A DNA stretch of 18,141 nucleotides from Anaerolineales bacterium (GTDB lineage Bacteria; Chloroflexota; Anaerolineae; 4572-78; NAK82). The translations under genes were made by a program, and so were the position numbers. The stretch covers positions 1 to 18,141 of the forward strand of contig JAHELX010000047.1 in NCBI GenBank assembly GCA_024643945.1. Direction: 5' to 3'. The notes under the pieces were generated by a model. The model ran no database searches and was not told the origin of the DNA. It worked only from the letters and a program-made list of their open reading frames with translations. Within the stretch, counting starts at the first letter, position 1, and every line of letters starts with the position of its first letter. Shown here in pieces: positions 1 to 10,180 of the stretch.

Positions 1-2
1 TC

Positions 3-1370
3 TACCGTAGCAGCAAGCATCTGCTTCGCCTGATAGACGATGTGCTGGATATGTCACAGATTGAAGCTGGCCAGATGAGGATCTACCTGGAATCTGTCGA
101 ACTACGCGATGTGATCAACGAAGCGCTTGACGTGATACGCCCACTTTTGCGTGGCAGAGATATCACTCTAAGCGCCGAATTACCTGAGGATCTACCGCCG
201 GTTTTCATAGACCGCGCCCGGGTGCGACAGGTGCTGCTCAATCTCTTGAACAATGCCCGGCGCTTCACCGATAGCGGTCGCATCACCCTACAGGCCTCCC
301 TCGAAGAAGGGCAGGTCAGGGTGACCGTGGCTGACACGGGAATAGGGATTCCTCCCAGCGAGCACGACAAGGTGTTTGAGGAATTTCGGCAACTTGACGG
401 TTCTATCACTCGACGTCAGGATGGAAGTGGATTGGGACTGGCAATCAGCAGGAGATTCGTAGAGATGCATGGCGGGCACATCTGGTTAGAAAGTAACGGA
501 GTGCCTGGCCATGGGAGTCGCTTCCACTTTACTTTGCCGCTGGCAGAAGCTGAATCATTCAAGGTTAGCACTTCGTATAGGACTCCAGAACCTCCTTTGA
601 GACGCCCCAGCGGACGTGGTCGCACGCTGCTGTTTCTGGATCGGGATTCATCCATTGTGCGGACTTTGGAGAAAGGACTGGAAGAATACCAGGTCGTGCC
701 GGTTGAGGACATCTCGGAAGTTCCCACGCTGATCGACGAACTGCATCCTCGGGCAGTGGTCCTCAATCTTGCCCAGGGAAAACGGGCACGCCAGCAACTG
801 CGTGAACTACGGCGGCTGCTAGGCCAGTCTTCTTTGCCCATTGCTCTTTGTCCCCTGGTAGGAGAACGCCAGTTGGGACAATCGTTAGGCGTGACAGATT
901 ACCTGGTTAAGCCCATTACGCGTGAGGCGCTCACGGCTCTGCTCGGTCGGCTGGATGAGAGTGTGCGCCGCATTCTGGTGGTGGACGACGACCCACGCAT
1001 GGCTCGCATCCTTTCCCGCGTGATCCAGGCTACCGGGCGCGATTGCAGGGTCGTACACGCGTATGACGGTCAGGAGGGCCTGTGCGAGATGCGACGCCAG
1101 CGCCCGGACCTGGTTCTCCTGGACCTGGTTATGCCGGGCATAGACGGTTACTCCGTGCTGACTCAGATGCGCGAAGACGCCGAACTGTGCCACATACCGG
1201 TGGCAGTGATCACCGCTTACACGCGTACCCCTGAGGAGGAGCGCCGCCTGGGCGGGAGGATCTTGTCTGTGTACACTGGGACTGGTTTCACGAATGAGGA
1301 AGCGCTCACCTGCCTGCGCTCCATTCTTGACGCTGTCGGCGTTTCCTCGCCACTACGCCATGCCAGATAG
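3..1370 (+). CDS. Hybrid sensor histidine kinase with two C-terminal receiver-like domains (5' partial)
   Basis: The reading frame is open to the left edge, so the N-terminus, sensor region and phospho-accepting His are outside the window. The first visible residues (SKHLLRLIDDVLDMSQIEAG) are the end of a HisKA dimerisation helix. Counting from the GTG at 42, a complete HATPase_c domain follows: N-box NLLNNA at 67-72, G1 box DTGIGIP at 98-104, VFEEF at 111-115 and G2 box GSGLGLAI at 128-135. Two receiver-like domains come next. The first (about 194-305) keeps acidic D200/D202 and the Lys of DYLVKP (K290) but has Asn242 where the phospho-Asp should be. The second (about 309-432) has acidic D315-D317 and phospho-Asp D361 in LLDLVMPGIDG but lacks the conserved Lys-Pro. 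It is probably a cytoplasmic phosphorelay protein. It converges with the next gene, and the two 3' ends overlap by 18 bp. The kinase assignment is firm; the signal and partner are unknown. Confidence 0.93.
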   Translation, partial: YRSSKHLLRLIDDVLDMSQIEAGQMRIYLESVELRDVINEALDVIRPLLRGRDITLSAELPEDLPPVFIDRARVRQVLLNLLNNARRFTDSGRITLQASLEEGQVRVTVADTGIGIPPSEHDKVFEEFRQLDGSITRRQDGSGLGLAISRRFVEMHGGHIWLESNGVPGHGSRFHFTLPLAEAESFKVSTSYRTPEPPLRRPSGRGRTLLFLDRDSSIVRTLEKGLEEYQVVPVEDISEVPTLIDELHPRAVVLNLAQGKRARQQLRELRRLLGQSSLPIALCPLVGERQLGQSLGVTDYLVKPITREALTALLGRLDESVRRILVVDDDPRMARILSRVIQATGRDCRVVHAYDGQEGLCEMRRQRPDLVLLDLVMPGIDGYSVLTQMREDAELCHIPVAVITAYTRTPEEERRLGGRILSVYTGTGFTNEEALTCLRSILDAVGVSSPLRHAR

Positions 1371-2558
1371 ATTATTCAGCGCGGACAGCAGGTCAGCTTG
1401 GGTGACGGGCTTGCGTAGGCATGCACTGGCGCCTAATGAATGAGCCAGTTCAGAGTCCTCCAGCACAGAACAAATAATGACCGGAATGTGCTGAGTGGCG
1501 GGATCGTTCTTCAGTGACTGAAGGATCTCCCAACCATCCTGGTTAGGCATCATAACGTCAAGCGTAATAACGGCGGGACTCGCCTCACGCGCGAGCCGCA
1601 ACGCCTCGGCGCCAGTTGTGGCACCCACCACCTGATAGTCGTAGCCGGCCAGGTAGCGACGGAAAGCCCGAATGACCGCCTCGTTATCCTCAACGACCAG
1701 AAGGACTTTCTGATTATCGGTCGGAAAGTCGAAACGGCACGTGCAGCCCTCAGGCCTGGCCTCAAGCCCCTGCCAGTGCCCGCCTGCCATCTCTACCAGG
1801 CGTTGTACGGCATCCATGTCCGGCATACGGCGATCATCGACGTCATCTGGTCGAAAACCTGGTATGCCAGGCTCGATAAGCAACTCGGCTGTCACTTTCT
1901 GCCTTTCATGGCGCATCCTGATATAGACCCGCTGGGCGCCCGGTCGGATGATCAGATTACTCAAGGCCTTGAGGAACACCTGGCGCAGTAAAGTGCGGCT
2001 GCCGTAGATAGGGGGCAATCGGGGGCCAAAATCTTGTGCCAATGCCACGCCGTGTCGCTTAGCGAGGGGATTGACCGCTTCCAACACCCCCTGGACGACC
2101 TCGATAGGATCCACGGCTTCGCGCTGGACGAGAACGCGCTCGGCCTCGGCATCCAGCAGGTTATCCAACTCGGTGGGTGAAGGTGCTTCCTGCAGGAGTC
2201 TCTCGCGCAACACAGACGCCAGCATCGTGACAGCCTTTTGCTGCTCGCGAAAGTACTGACTCCGGCTGTACCCCAATTTCCGCATAATATCCAGCAGCGG
2301 CCATTCCTCCACGTAACGGTATACGAGGAGTGAATAGAATCGAACGTGCGATGTGTCTGCGGCGACTTCGCCGGGTGGGTTCAACTCCTCAATGCTTTCC
2401 AGCAAAAGACGGTTGAACCGATGGGCGCGGCTCGGCCCTCCTCGCCTCACCTCAGGCCAGCATTGCAGAGCCAGGGGATGGCTTTCAAGATAGGGGTAAT
2501 CATACAGGTGGTGCAGGGCATCTCTGACCTGCTCGCGGAACTCGTCTTGACTGAACAT
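1353..2558 (-). CDS. Response regulator with HTH-like segment, decayed HATPase domain and C-terminal receiver
   Basis: A 401-residue protein with an unusual order. The N-terminal part (about 1-125) includes a region at 73-108 (RYVEEWPLLDIMRKLGYSRS followed by QYFREQQKA) that resembles a sigma-70 region 4-like helix-turn-helix. Residues about 150-278 resemble a histidine kinase ATPase domain (LPPIYGSRTLLRQVFLKALS) but lack the DxGxG box, so this part is unlikely to bind ATP normally. The C-terminal receiver (about 284-399) looks functional: acidic E290/D291, phospho-Asp D334 in ITLDVMMPNQDGW, and K383 in LRKP. It probably binds DNA and may receive phosphate from the convergent hybrid kinase; that pairing is inferred only from position. 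The ATG at 2558 fits the expected family N-terminus but has no convincing Shine-Dalgarno. An AT-rich TATTAT lies just upstream, so a short or absent leader is possible. The stop overlaps the kinase gene end. Confidence 0.88.
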   Translation of the reverse strand: MFSQDEFREQVRDALHHLYDYPYLESHPLALQCWPEVRRGGPSRAHRFNRLLLESIEELNPPGEVAADTSHVRFYSLLVYRYVEEWPLLDIMRKLGYSRSQYFREQQKAVTMLASVLRERLLQEAPSPTELDNLLDAEAERVLVQREAVDPIEVVQGVLEAVNPLAKRHGVALAQDFGPRLPPIYGSRTLLRQVFLKALSNLIIRPGAQRVYIRMRHERQKVTAELLIEPGIPGFRPDDVDDRRMPDMDAVQRLVEMAGGHWQGLEARPEGCTCRFDFPTDNQKVLLVVEDNEAVIRAFRRYLAGYDYQVVGATTGAEALRLAREASPAVITLDVMMPNQDGWEILQSLKNDPATQHIPVIICSVLEDSELAHSLGASACLRKPVTQADLLSALNNLSGMA

Positions 2559-2599
2559 ACAATAATACTGTCTGATCTGATACGTAACTACTCAGCCTA

Positions 2600-2735
2600 C
2601 CCTCCCGGAGCGAAGCCCCCCCACAGGGCAGGTTGACTGAGTGGGCATTCTGCGCCTGAATTGCCAAGTGGGGCAACAGCTTCCGCTTTGATATCTGCCC
2701 AAACCTGCCCCGTGGGGGGGCTTCGCTCCGGGAGG
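2600..2735. repeat. Large GC-rich inverted repeat (35-bp arms)
   Basis: Arms 2600-2634 and 2701-2735 are inverted copies that match at 34 of 35 positions, separated by 66 bases. Outside the arms a second match continues after a short gap (GTAACTACTCA on the left, GTAACTGCTCA on the complement of the right), so the full element may span about 2580-2755. It lies in the spacer between the response regulator, which reads left, and sugar system 1, which reads right. It could be a MITE-like or REP-like mobile palindrome, or it could insulate transcription. No ORF or transposase is associated. The 457-bp spacer otherwise holds only the promoter and leader signals listed separately. Confidence 0.8.
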
Positions 2736-2804
2736 GTGAGCAGTTACTCTGATACTAAGCTGAGACTACTGTGGGACTTTAGGCAGAAATCAACTTACAA
2801 TTTC

Positions 2805-2813
2805 TGGTATACT
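2805..2813 (+). promoter_or_regulatory. Candidate extended -10 promoter for sugar system 1
   Basis: TGGTATACT matches an extended -10 element (TGn then TATACT). No good -35 hexamer sits 16-18 bp upstream, which is tolerated by extended -10 promoters. Transcription from here would start near 2820 and give a leader of about 195 nt before the binding-protein ATG at 3016. A short inverted repeat (AGAAAT at 2785-2790 and ATTTCT at 2800-2805) flanks the upstream side and could be an operator. The call rests on consensus matching alone. Confidence 0.4.
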
Positions 2814-2956
2814 ATTTCATGTCAGTAGTGCAAGATGATCTCCTCATTGTTCCTCAGTCCGGTCTCATTGTGCTATAAACCGGTCGAAAGTGCAAATCGG
2901 GATTGGGGCTAACCTGATATCCCCTGAAGTCAGGAAGGGAGGTGATAGACCAGCCT

Positions 2957-2989
2957 ATGTTATGGGTATTGATGAAGTCTCGAAGCTGA
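2957..2989 (+). CDS. Possible leader peptide (10 residues) upstream of the binding-protein gene
   Basis: ATG at 2957 opens a 10-codon frame (MLWVLMKSRS, then TGA). A full consensus Shine-Dalgarno, GGAGGTGA, lies about ten bases upstream at 2939-2946, and it is stronger than the site used by the binding-protein gene itself. The frame ends 26 bases before the ATG at 3016. It could be a translated leader that affects expression of the sugar operon, or the Shine-Dalgarno match could be chance. The peptide has no run of a single amino acid that would indicate classical attenuation. Confidence 0.25.
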   Translation: MLWVLMKSRS

Positions 2990-3015
2990 TGTAAAATTCA
3001 AATGGAGGGAGAAAA

Positions 3016-4458
3016 ATGTGCTCTAAGAAGAGAAAAGGCCTGGTGTTCCTTTTAGTCGCGCTGGCAGTCTCGTTGCTGATCGTTGTCGGATGCGCTGCAC
3101 CGGCCCCATCGGTACCCGAAACTGTCGTGGTCGAGAAGACGGTCATCGTTGAAAAGGAGGTCGCGGTCGAAAAGACCGTCGTCGTTGAAAAGGAGGTCGA
3201 AAAGATAGTCGAAGTCACCCCCGTACCCGAGGTAAAGGAGCCCGTCGAACTGCGAATCGCCTGGTGGGGCTCTGAAAACCGGCACACTCGCACGATCGCG
3301 ACGATTAAGCTGTTCGAACAGAAATACCCCTGGATCAAGATCACCTATGAGTTTGCCGTCTGGAACGACCATTGGACCAGATTGGCGACCCAGGCCGCCG
3401 GAGGCAATTTGCCGGACGTGATGCAGCAGGACTACGCCAGGATCGAAGAGTGGGTGAACAACGGCCTCCTCACTCCTTTGGACGATTACGTAGACTCCGG
3501 CGTCCTCGATTTCTCCAACGTGGCCGATGCGGCACTAGATGGCGGTCGGATTGGCGGCAAGTTGTACGGCGTTAACCTGGGTACCAACTCGCTCGGGATC
3601 GCGGTTGACCTCGACGCTTTCGAGAAAGCCGGCGTGGATCTGCCGCCTGCCGATTGGACCTGGGCCGATTTCGAGCAGATCTGCCTCGAGCTGCACGACA
3701 AGCTGGGTATTGAGTGCAGCTCGGCTCCGCTCGCCCACGATCATCTCTGGAAGGCGCTCTACCAGTCCACTGGGGAATGGGTGTTCTCCGAGGATGGCAA
3801 GGCGCTTGGGTATGCCGACGACCAGCCAATGATCGATCACCTGAACATGCTTCTGCGTCTGCAGGAAGCGGGTGCGACCGAAACCCAGGAGGAGTATGAT
3901 GCCCAGGGTGGTCAACAACGCACCGTGGAACAAGATCCCCTGGTCACCGGCAAGACAGCCATGATGATGTTGTGGAGCAACCAGCTCGTTGCCATGCAGA
4001 CAGCGGCCGGCCCGGATCGCCACTTTAAGATGCTCCTTATACCCAGGCTCGAGGGCGGCCAATCGGCGAACTACGTCAAGCCTTCGATGTTCTGGTCCAT
4101 CACGTCGCAATCGAAGCATCCCGAGGAAGCGGCGATGTTCATCGACTTCTTCACCAACTCTGGCGCAGCGAACGAGATCCTGTTAGCAGAGCGGGGCGTG
4201 CCCGTTTCCTCAGTCGTCAAAGAAAGCCTGAAGCCGCTCCTGGAGCCGGCTGCGGTCGAGACCTTCGATTTCCTGGCCCTGGTCGAACAGAACAGCATTC
4301 CTGTCCCTCCGCCCGACCCGGTTGGCTGGGCCGACGTTCGCAACAATATTTACTACCCCGAGTTTGTTGACCCGGTCCTTTACGGCTTGATTTCCCCTGA
4401 AGAAGGCGCGGCTACCTTCAGGAAGTTGGCTAATGAGACACTGGCCGCAAGCCAATAA
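3016..4458 (+). CDS. Sugar ABC transporter solute-binding lipoprotein (family 1), system 1
   Basis: A 480-residue extracellular binding protein of the MalE/UgpB type that captures an oligosaccharide for import by the two permeases downstream. The N-terminus is a lipoprotein signal: KKRK, a hydrophobic stretch at 8-24, and lipobox VVGC with Cys26 as the lipidated residue. Residues 37-66 form a repeated Val-Glu-Lys linker, and the ligand-binding fold then begins near residue 77 (LRIAWWG). Later segments typical of the family include TWADFEQIC, TGKTAMMMLWSNQ and EEAAMFIDFFTNS. Start ATG 3016 is preceded by GGAGGG at a good distance. The length is slightly above the usual 400-450 because of the linker. 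It is the first gene of an operon with two permeases and lacZ. A beta-galactoside ligand is inferred from lacZ only. Confidence 0.93.
   Translation: MCSKKRKGLVFLLVALAVSLLIVVGCAAPAPSVPETVVVEKTVIVEKEVAVEKTVVVEKEVEKIVEVTPVPEVKEPVELRIAWWGSENRHTRTIATIKLFEQKYPWIKITYEFAVWNDHWTRLATQAAGGNLPDVMQQDYARIEEWVNNGLLTPLDDYVDSGVLDFSNVADAALDGGRIGGKLYGVNLGTNSLGIAVDLDAFEKAGVDLPPADWTWADFEQICLELHDKLGIECSSAPLAHDHLWKALYQSTGEWVFSEDGKALGYADDQPMIDHLNMLLRLQEAGATETQEEYDAQGGQQRTVEQDPLVTGKTAMMMLWSNQLVAMQTAAGPDRHFKMLLIPRLEGGQSANYVKPSMFWSITSQSKHPEEAAMFIDFFTNSGAANEILLAERGVPVSSVVKESLKPLLEPAAVETFDFLALVEQNSIPVPPPDPVGWADVRNNIYYPEFVDPVLYGLISPEEGAATFRKLANETLAASQ
3121..3216 (+). repeat. In-gene tandem repeats encoding the Val-Glu-Lys linker
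   Basis: An 18-base unit (TCGTTGAAAAGGAGGTCG) occurs exactly at 3146-3163 and again at 3182-3199, a 36-base period equal to 12 codons. At the protein level this is a roughly 6-residue period of the form V-x-V-E-K-(T/E) over residues 37-66. It gives a charged stalk or coiled segment between the lipid anchor and the binding domain. Such tracts can change length by slippage. Confidence 0.85.
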
Positions 4459-4484
4459 TAAGGCTGGGTGGTGAAAGTCCGAGA

Positions 4485-4524
4485 GCTAAGGGCGTAGCGA
4501 CTTATGAGACGCTATGCCCTTAGC
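4485..4524 (+). promoter_or_regulatory. Hairpin between binding-protein and permease genes, system 1
   Basis: Arms 4485-4499 and 4510-4524 pair at 14 of 15 positions around a 10-base loop. It lies in the 88-base spacer between the binding-protein stop and the GTG of the first permease. No U-tract follows, so it is more likely to stabilise the upstream binding-protein message or attenuate readthrough than to act as a full terminator. The permease Shine-Dalgarno (AAGGGG at 4532-4537) lies just after the right arm. Confidence 0.7.
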
Positions 4525-4546
4525 GAGCAGTAAGGGGTGAAGTTAA

Positions 4547-5512
4547 GTGATCGATACGCTACAAGAACGACTCCCAGTAGAAGTTTACGGTAAGGTACGG
4601 TCAATCTTCAAGGGGCAAAGTAAAACCAGAAGGCGGGACAACTTGGCGGGATATCTGTTTCTGTCTCCCTGGTTAATCGGCTTTTTTGTTTTTACGTTCC
4701 TGCCGATCCTGGCCTCATTCGTTTTGGCTTTTACTGACTATGATATCTTCTCGGCGCCAAAATGGGTTGGGCTGGAGAATTTCTACAGAATGTTCTTGCA
4801 AGATCGCCGATACTGGCGGTCGGTCCGAGCCACGTTTTATTACGTTTTCACCGCCATCCCCTTGAGATTGCTGGCTGCCCTGGCTGTGGCCATGCTACTC
4901 ACCAGGGGGCGCAGACTGCTCAGTGTTTATCGGGCCGCTTATTATGCGCCCTCCATTGTGGGTGGGAGTGTGGCAGTCGCCGTGATGTGGCGCCAGGTAT
5001 TTGGTACTGATGGGCTGATCAACTTCTTACTGGCAACTTTCGGCATACCCGGTGTTAGTTGGTTAGGGAATCCCAGGACGGCCATCTGGACCTTGATTAC
5101 CCTGGCGGCCTGGCAGTTTGGCTCCCCTATGTTGATTTTCCTGGCCGGGCTCAAACAGATCCCGGCTGAGCTTTACGAGGCCGCCTCAATCGACGGTGCA
5201 GGAGGCTGGGCCAAGTTCACCAGGATCACGCTGCCAATGTTAACCCCCGTGATTTTCTTCAACCTGGTGATGCAATTGATTGCCGGGTTTATGGTCTTCA
5301 CCCAGGCTTATCTTGTGACCGGGGGCCGGCCTTTGGATACTACTAATTTCTATGCTCTCTATCTCTACCTGAGAGCCTTTGAGGTTCACCAGATGGGGTA
5401 TGGCTCGGCGATGGCTTGGGTGCTGTTGCTGGTCATCGCTTTCTTCACGGCCCTGATCTTCAGGTCATCGTCTTATTGGGTTTATTACGAAGCAGAGGGG
5501 AACGAAAGATGA
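4547..5512 (+). CDS. Sugar ABC transporter permease, MalF type, system 1
   Basis: A 321-residue inner-membrane permease of the binding-protein-dependent sugar importers. About six hydrophobic segments are visible, beginning near residue 36 (YLFLSPWLIGFFVFTFLPIL). The cytoplasmic EAA loop that docks the ATPase is at 209-230 (ELYEAASIDGAGGWAKFTRI). Start GTG 4547 follows AAGGGG with about nine bases of spacing, and the frame upstream offers no better start. It forms a heterodimer with the next gene product; their reading frames overlap by the ATGA at 5509-5512, implying coupled translation. No ATP-binding subunit is encoded nearby, so a shared MsmK/UgpC-like ATPase elsewhere is expected. Confidence 0.94.
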   Translation: MIDTLQERLPVEVYGKVRSIFKGQSKTRRRDNLAGYLFLSPWLIGFFVFTFLPILASFVLAFTDYDIFSAPKWVGLENFYRMFLQDRRYWRSVRATFYYVFTAIPLRLLAALAVAMLLTRGRRLLSVYRAAYYAPSIVGGSVAVAVMWRQVFGTDGLINFLLATFGIPGVSWLGNPRTAIWTLITLAAWQFGSPMLIFLAGLKQIPAELYEAASIDGAGGWAKFTRITLPMLTPVIFFNLVMQLIAGFMVFTQAYLVTGGRPLDTTNFYALYLYLRAFEVHQMGYGSAMAWVLLLVIAFFTALIFRSSSYWVYYEAEGNER

Positions 5513-6399
5513 GTGCCGTTGGGATGACAAGTCCGCCTGCCCACGTGAGCAAGAGGGGGCATGGGAAGAAGAGAATAAAATCGGCCGTATACCATTTGGT
5601 GGTTGCATTGTCTTGCTTGGTCATGATTTACCCTATTCTATGGATGTTTGCCAGCTCACTCAAAGAGGAATGGGATATATGGGCCAATATGTCCTCCCTG
5701 ATACCCAGGAGCCTCACGTTTGAAAATTACGTCAACGGTTGGGCTGGCTTTGGCGGTATTACGTTTGCTATTTTTTTCAAAAATTCTTTCATTTACGCTG
5801 GCGTGGCGACGATAGGCGCTGTTGCTTCGTCCGCTTGCGTGGCTTACGCTTTTGCCAAGATTCGATTTGTGGGCCGGGGATTCTGGTTTACGGTTATGAT
5901 GCTCACCTTGATGCTGCCGATTCAGGTTCTGCTTATCCCTCAGTACATCGTGTTCAGCAAGCTGGATTGGATCAACACCTTCAAGCCGTTGCTCATCCCT
6001 CGTTTTTTCGGTCATCCCTTTTTCATTTTTCTGATGGTTCAGTTTATGCGGGGCATACCAACCGAGCTGCTTGAGGCAGCGGAGATCGACGGGTGTAGCA
6101 AGATAGGCATATTTTTCCGAATTATCCTGCCATTGATTCAACCGGCTCTGATCACAGCCGCCATCTTTTCCTTCTATTGGACCTGGGAGGACTTTTTGAC
6201 TCCCTTGATCTATCTGAACGAACCCCAACTGTACACCGTTTCGCTGGCGATAAGATCATTTTCTGATCCAAGTTCTACCACGGATTGGGGTGCGATTTTT
6301 GCCATGTCGAGCCTGTCGCTGGTGCCGGTGTTTGTCATATTCATCGCTTTTCAAAGATACCTGGTTGAAGGGATCAGTACCACCGGGCTCAAAGGCTAA
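5509..6399 (+). CDS. Sugar ABC transporter permease, MalG type, system 1
   Basis: A 296-residue inner-membrane permease, partner of the preceding MalF-type subunit. After a basic N-terminal tail (KRGHGKKRIK), about six membrane segments begin near residue 27. The EAA loop is at 186-209 (ELLEAAEIDGCSKIGIFFRI), and the C-terminus ends VEGISTTGLKG, a common MalG-type ending. The ATG at 5509 overlaps the previous stop (ATGA) and is preceded by GAGGGG. A longer in-frame start at 5416 would lie deep inside the previous gene and is rejected. The subunit moves the sugar received from the lipoprotein across the membrane. Confidence 0.94.
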   Translation: MSAVGMTSPPAHVSKRGHGKKRIKSAVYHLVVALSCLVMIYPILWMFASSLKEEWDIWANMSSLIPRSLTFENYVNGWAGFGGITFAIFFKNSFIYAGVATIGAVASSACVAYAFAKIRFVGRGFWFTVMMLTLMLPIQVLLIPQYIVFSKLDWINTFKPLLIPRFFGHPFFIFLMVQFMRGIPTELLEAAEIDGCSKIGIFFRIILPLIQPALITAAIFSFYWTWEDFLTPLIYLNEPQLYTVSLAIRSFSDPSSTTDWGAIFAMSSLSLVPVFVIFIAFQRYLVEGISTTGLKG

Positions 6400-6401
6400 C
6401 A

Positions 6402-6477
6402 CCCTTTCACACAACAGACCTGGGCTTTTTGGGCCTACCGGTAGCCGAAAAAAGTCAAGATTAGTTTTGTGAAAGGG
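6402..6477 (+). terminator. Long imperfect palindrome after the permease genes (possible terminator or repeat element)
   Basis: Arms CCCTTTCACACAA (6402-6414) and TTTTGTGAAAGGG (6465-6477) pair at 12 of 13 positions. Inside them further pairing is seen (CTTTTT at 6425-6430 with AAAAAG at 6449-6454) around a central TACCGGTA (6436-6443). It begins three bases after the MalG-type stop. It could stop or weaken transcription before lacZ, or be a REP-like element. No clean U-tract follows, so strong intrinsic termination is uncertain. Confidence 0.55.
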
Positions 6478-6569
6478 CGCTTAGCAAGTAATGGCAAGGA
6501 GTACAACGCTGAAGGAGGGATGACCTCAATCCACTGTTATGACAAGTTCAATCTAAGGGAATCGTAGCT

Positions 6570-6599
6570 CAGCGACCAGCCTTCATACGCTGGTCGCTG
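6570..6599 (+). promoter_or_regulatory. Perfect hairpin upstream of lacZ
   Basis: CAGCGACCAGC (6570-6580) and GCTGGTCGCTG (6589-6599) are perfect 11-base inverted arms with an 8-base loop. No U-tract follows. A TTGACA hexamer lies just downstream (6605-6610), but no matching -10 is seen 16-18 bp later, so a separate lacZ promoter here is not established. The remaining bases of the 6400-6700 spacer show nothing else recognisable beyond the flanking palindromes listed. Confidence 0.5.
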
Positions 6600-6619
6600 G
6601 TGTCTTGACAACAGGGTAG

Positions 6620-9952
<3,333 letters not shown>

Positions 9953-9970
9953 TTTCCCGGAGAACATCCG

Positions 9971-10180
9971 TTAAAAGTCGGTGATTCTCTTCATCCGGTC
10001 CCGGTACTTGGCGCGGAACTGGGCATTGAGGCGGAGAACCTCCTGCTCATCTCCGGTGAAGGAGCAGCGCAGGCAGTAGTACTCGTCCTGGTCCCGGTCG
10101 TAGAGCATGTCCATGTCGATCTCCCGCATCAGGCACCACGGGCAGCGGTAATTCCGGTTGCCTTTTCTACCTTGAGCCAT
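9971..10180 (-). CDS. Small zinc-ribbon protein, 69 residues
   Basis: A short basic-to-acidic protein with two CxxC pairs, C13/C16 in YRCPWC and C36/C39 in YYCLRC, spaced as in a zinc ribbon. The C-terminus (about 46-69, EVLRLNAQFRAKYRDRMKRI) looks like one amphipathic helix. No enzyme motif is seen; nucleic-acid or protein binding is the usual role of such folds, but the target here is unknown. The ATG at 10180 has a purine-rich GGGGAA upstream and lies 52 bases inside the end of the preceding gene, in another frame, so translation is probably coupled. It is the last gene of the leftward operon and converges with lacZ across 18 bases. No convincing terminator hairpin is seen between them. 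Confidence 0.75.
   Translation of the reverse strand: MAQGRKGNRNYRCPWCLMREIDMDMLYDRDQDEYYCLRCSFTGDEQEVLRLNAQFRAKYRDRMKRITDF

Noticed and set aside
2820..3015. Riboswitch in the leader of sugar system 1
   Set aside because: Only short stems (for example CCTGA/TCAGG and CCGGT/ACCGG) are seen and no known riboswitch core is recognisable.
6521..6568. Short frame after GAAGGAGGG upstream of lacZ
   Set aside because: The purine-rich site directly abuts the ATG with no spacing, so it is unlikely to direct initiation, and the 15-codon peptide has no features.
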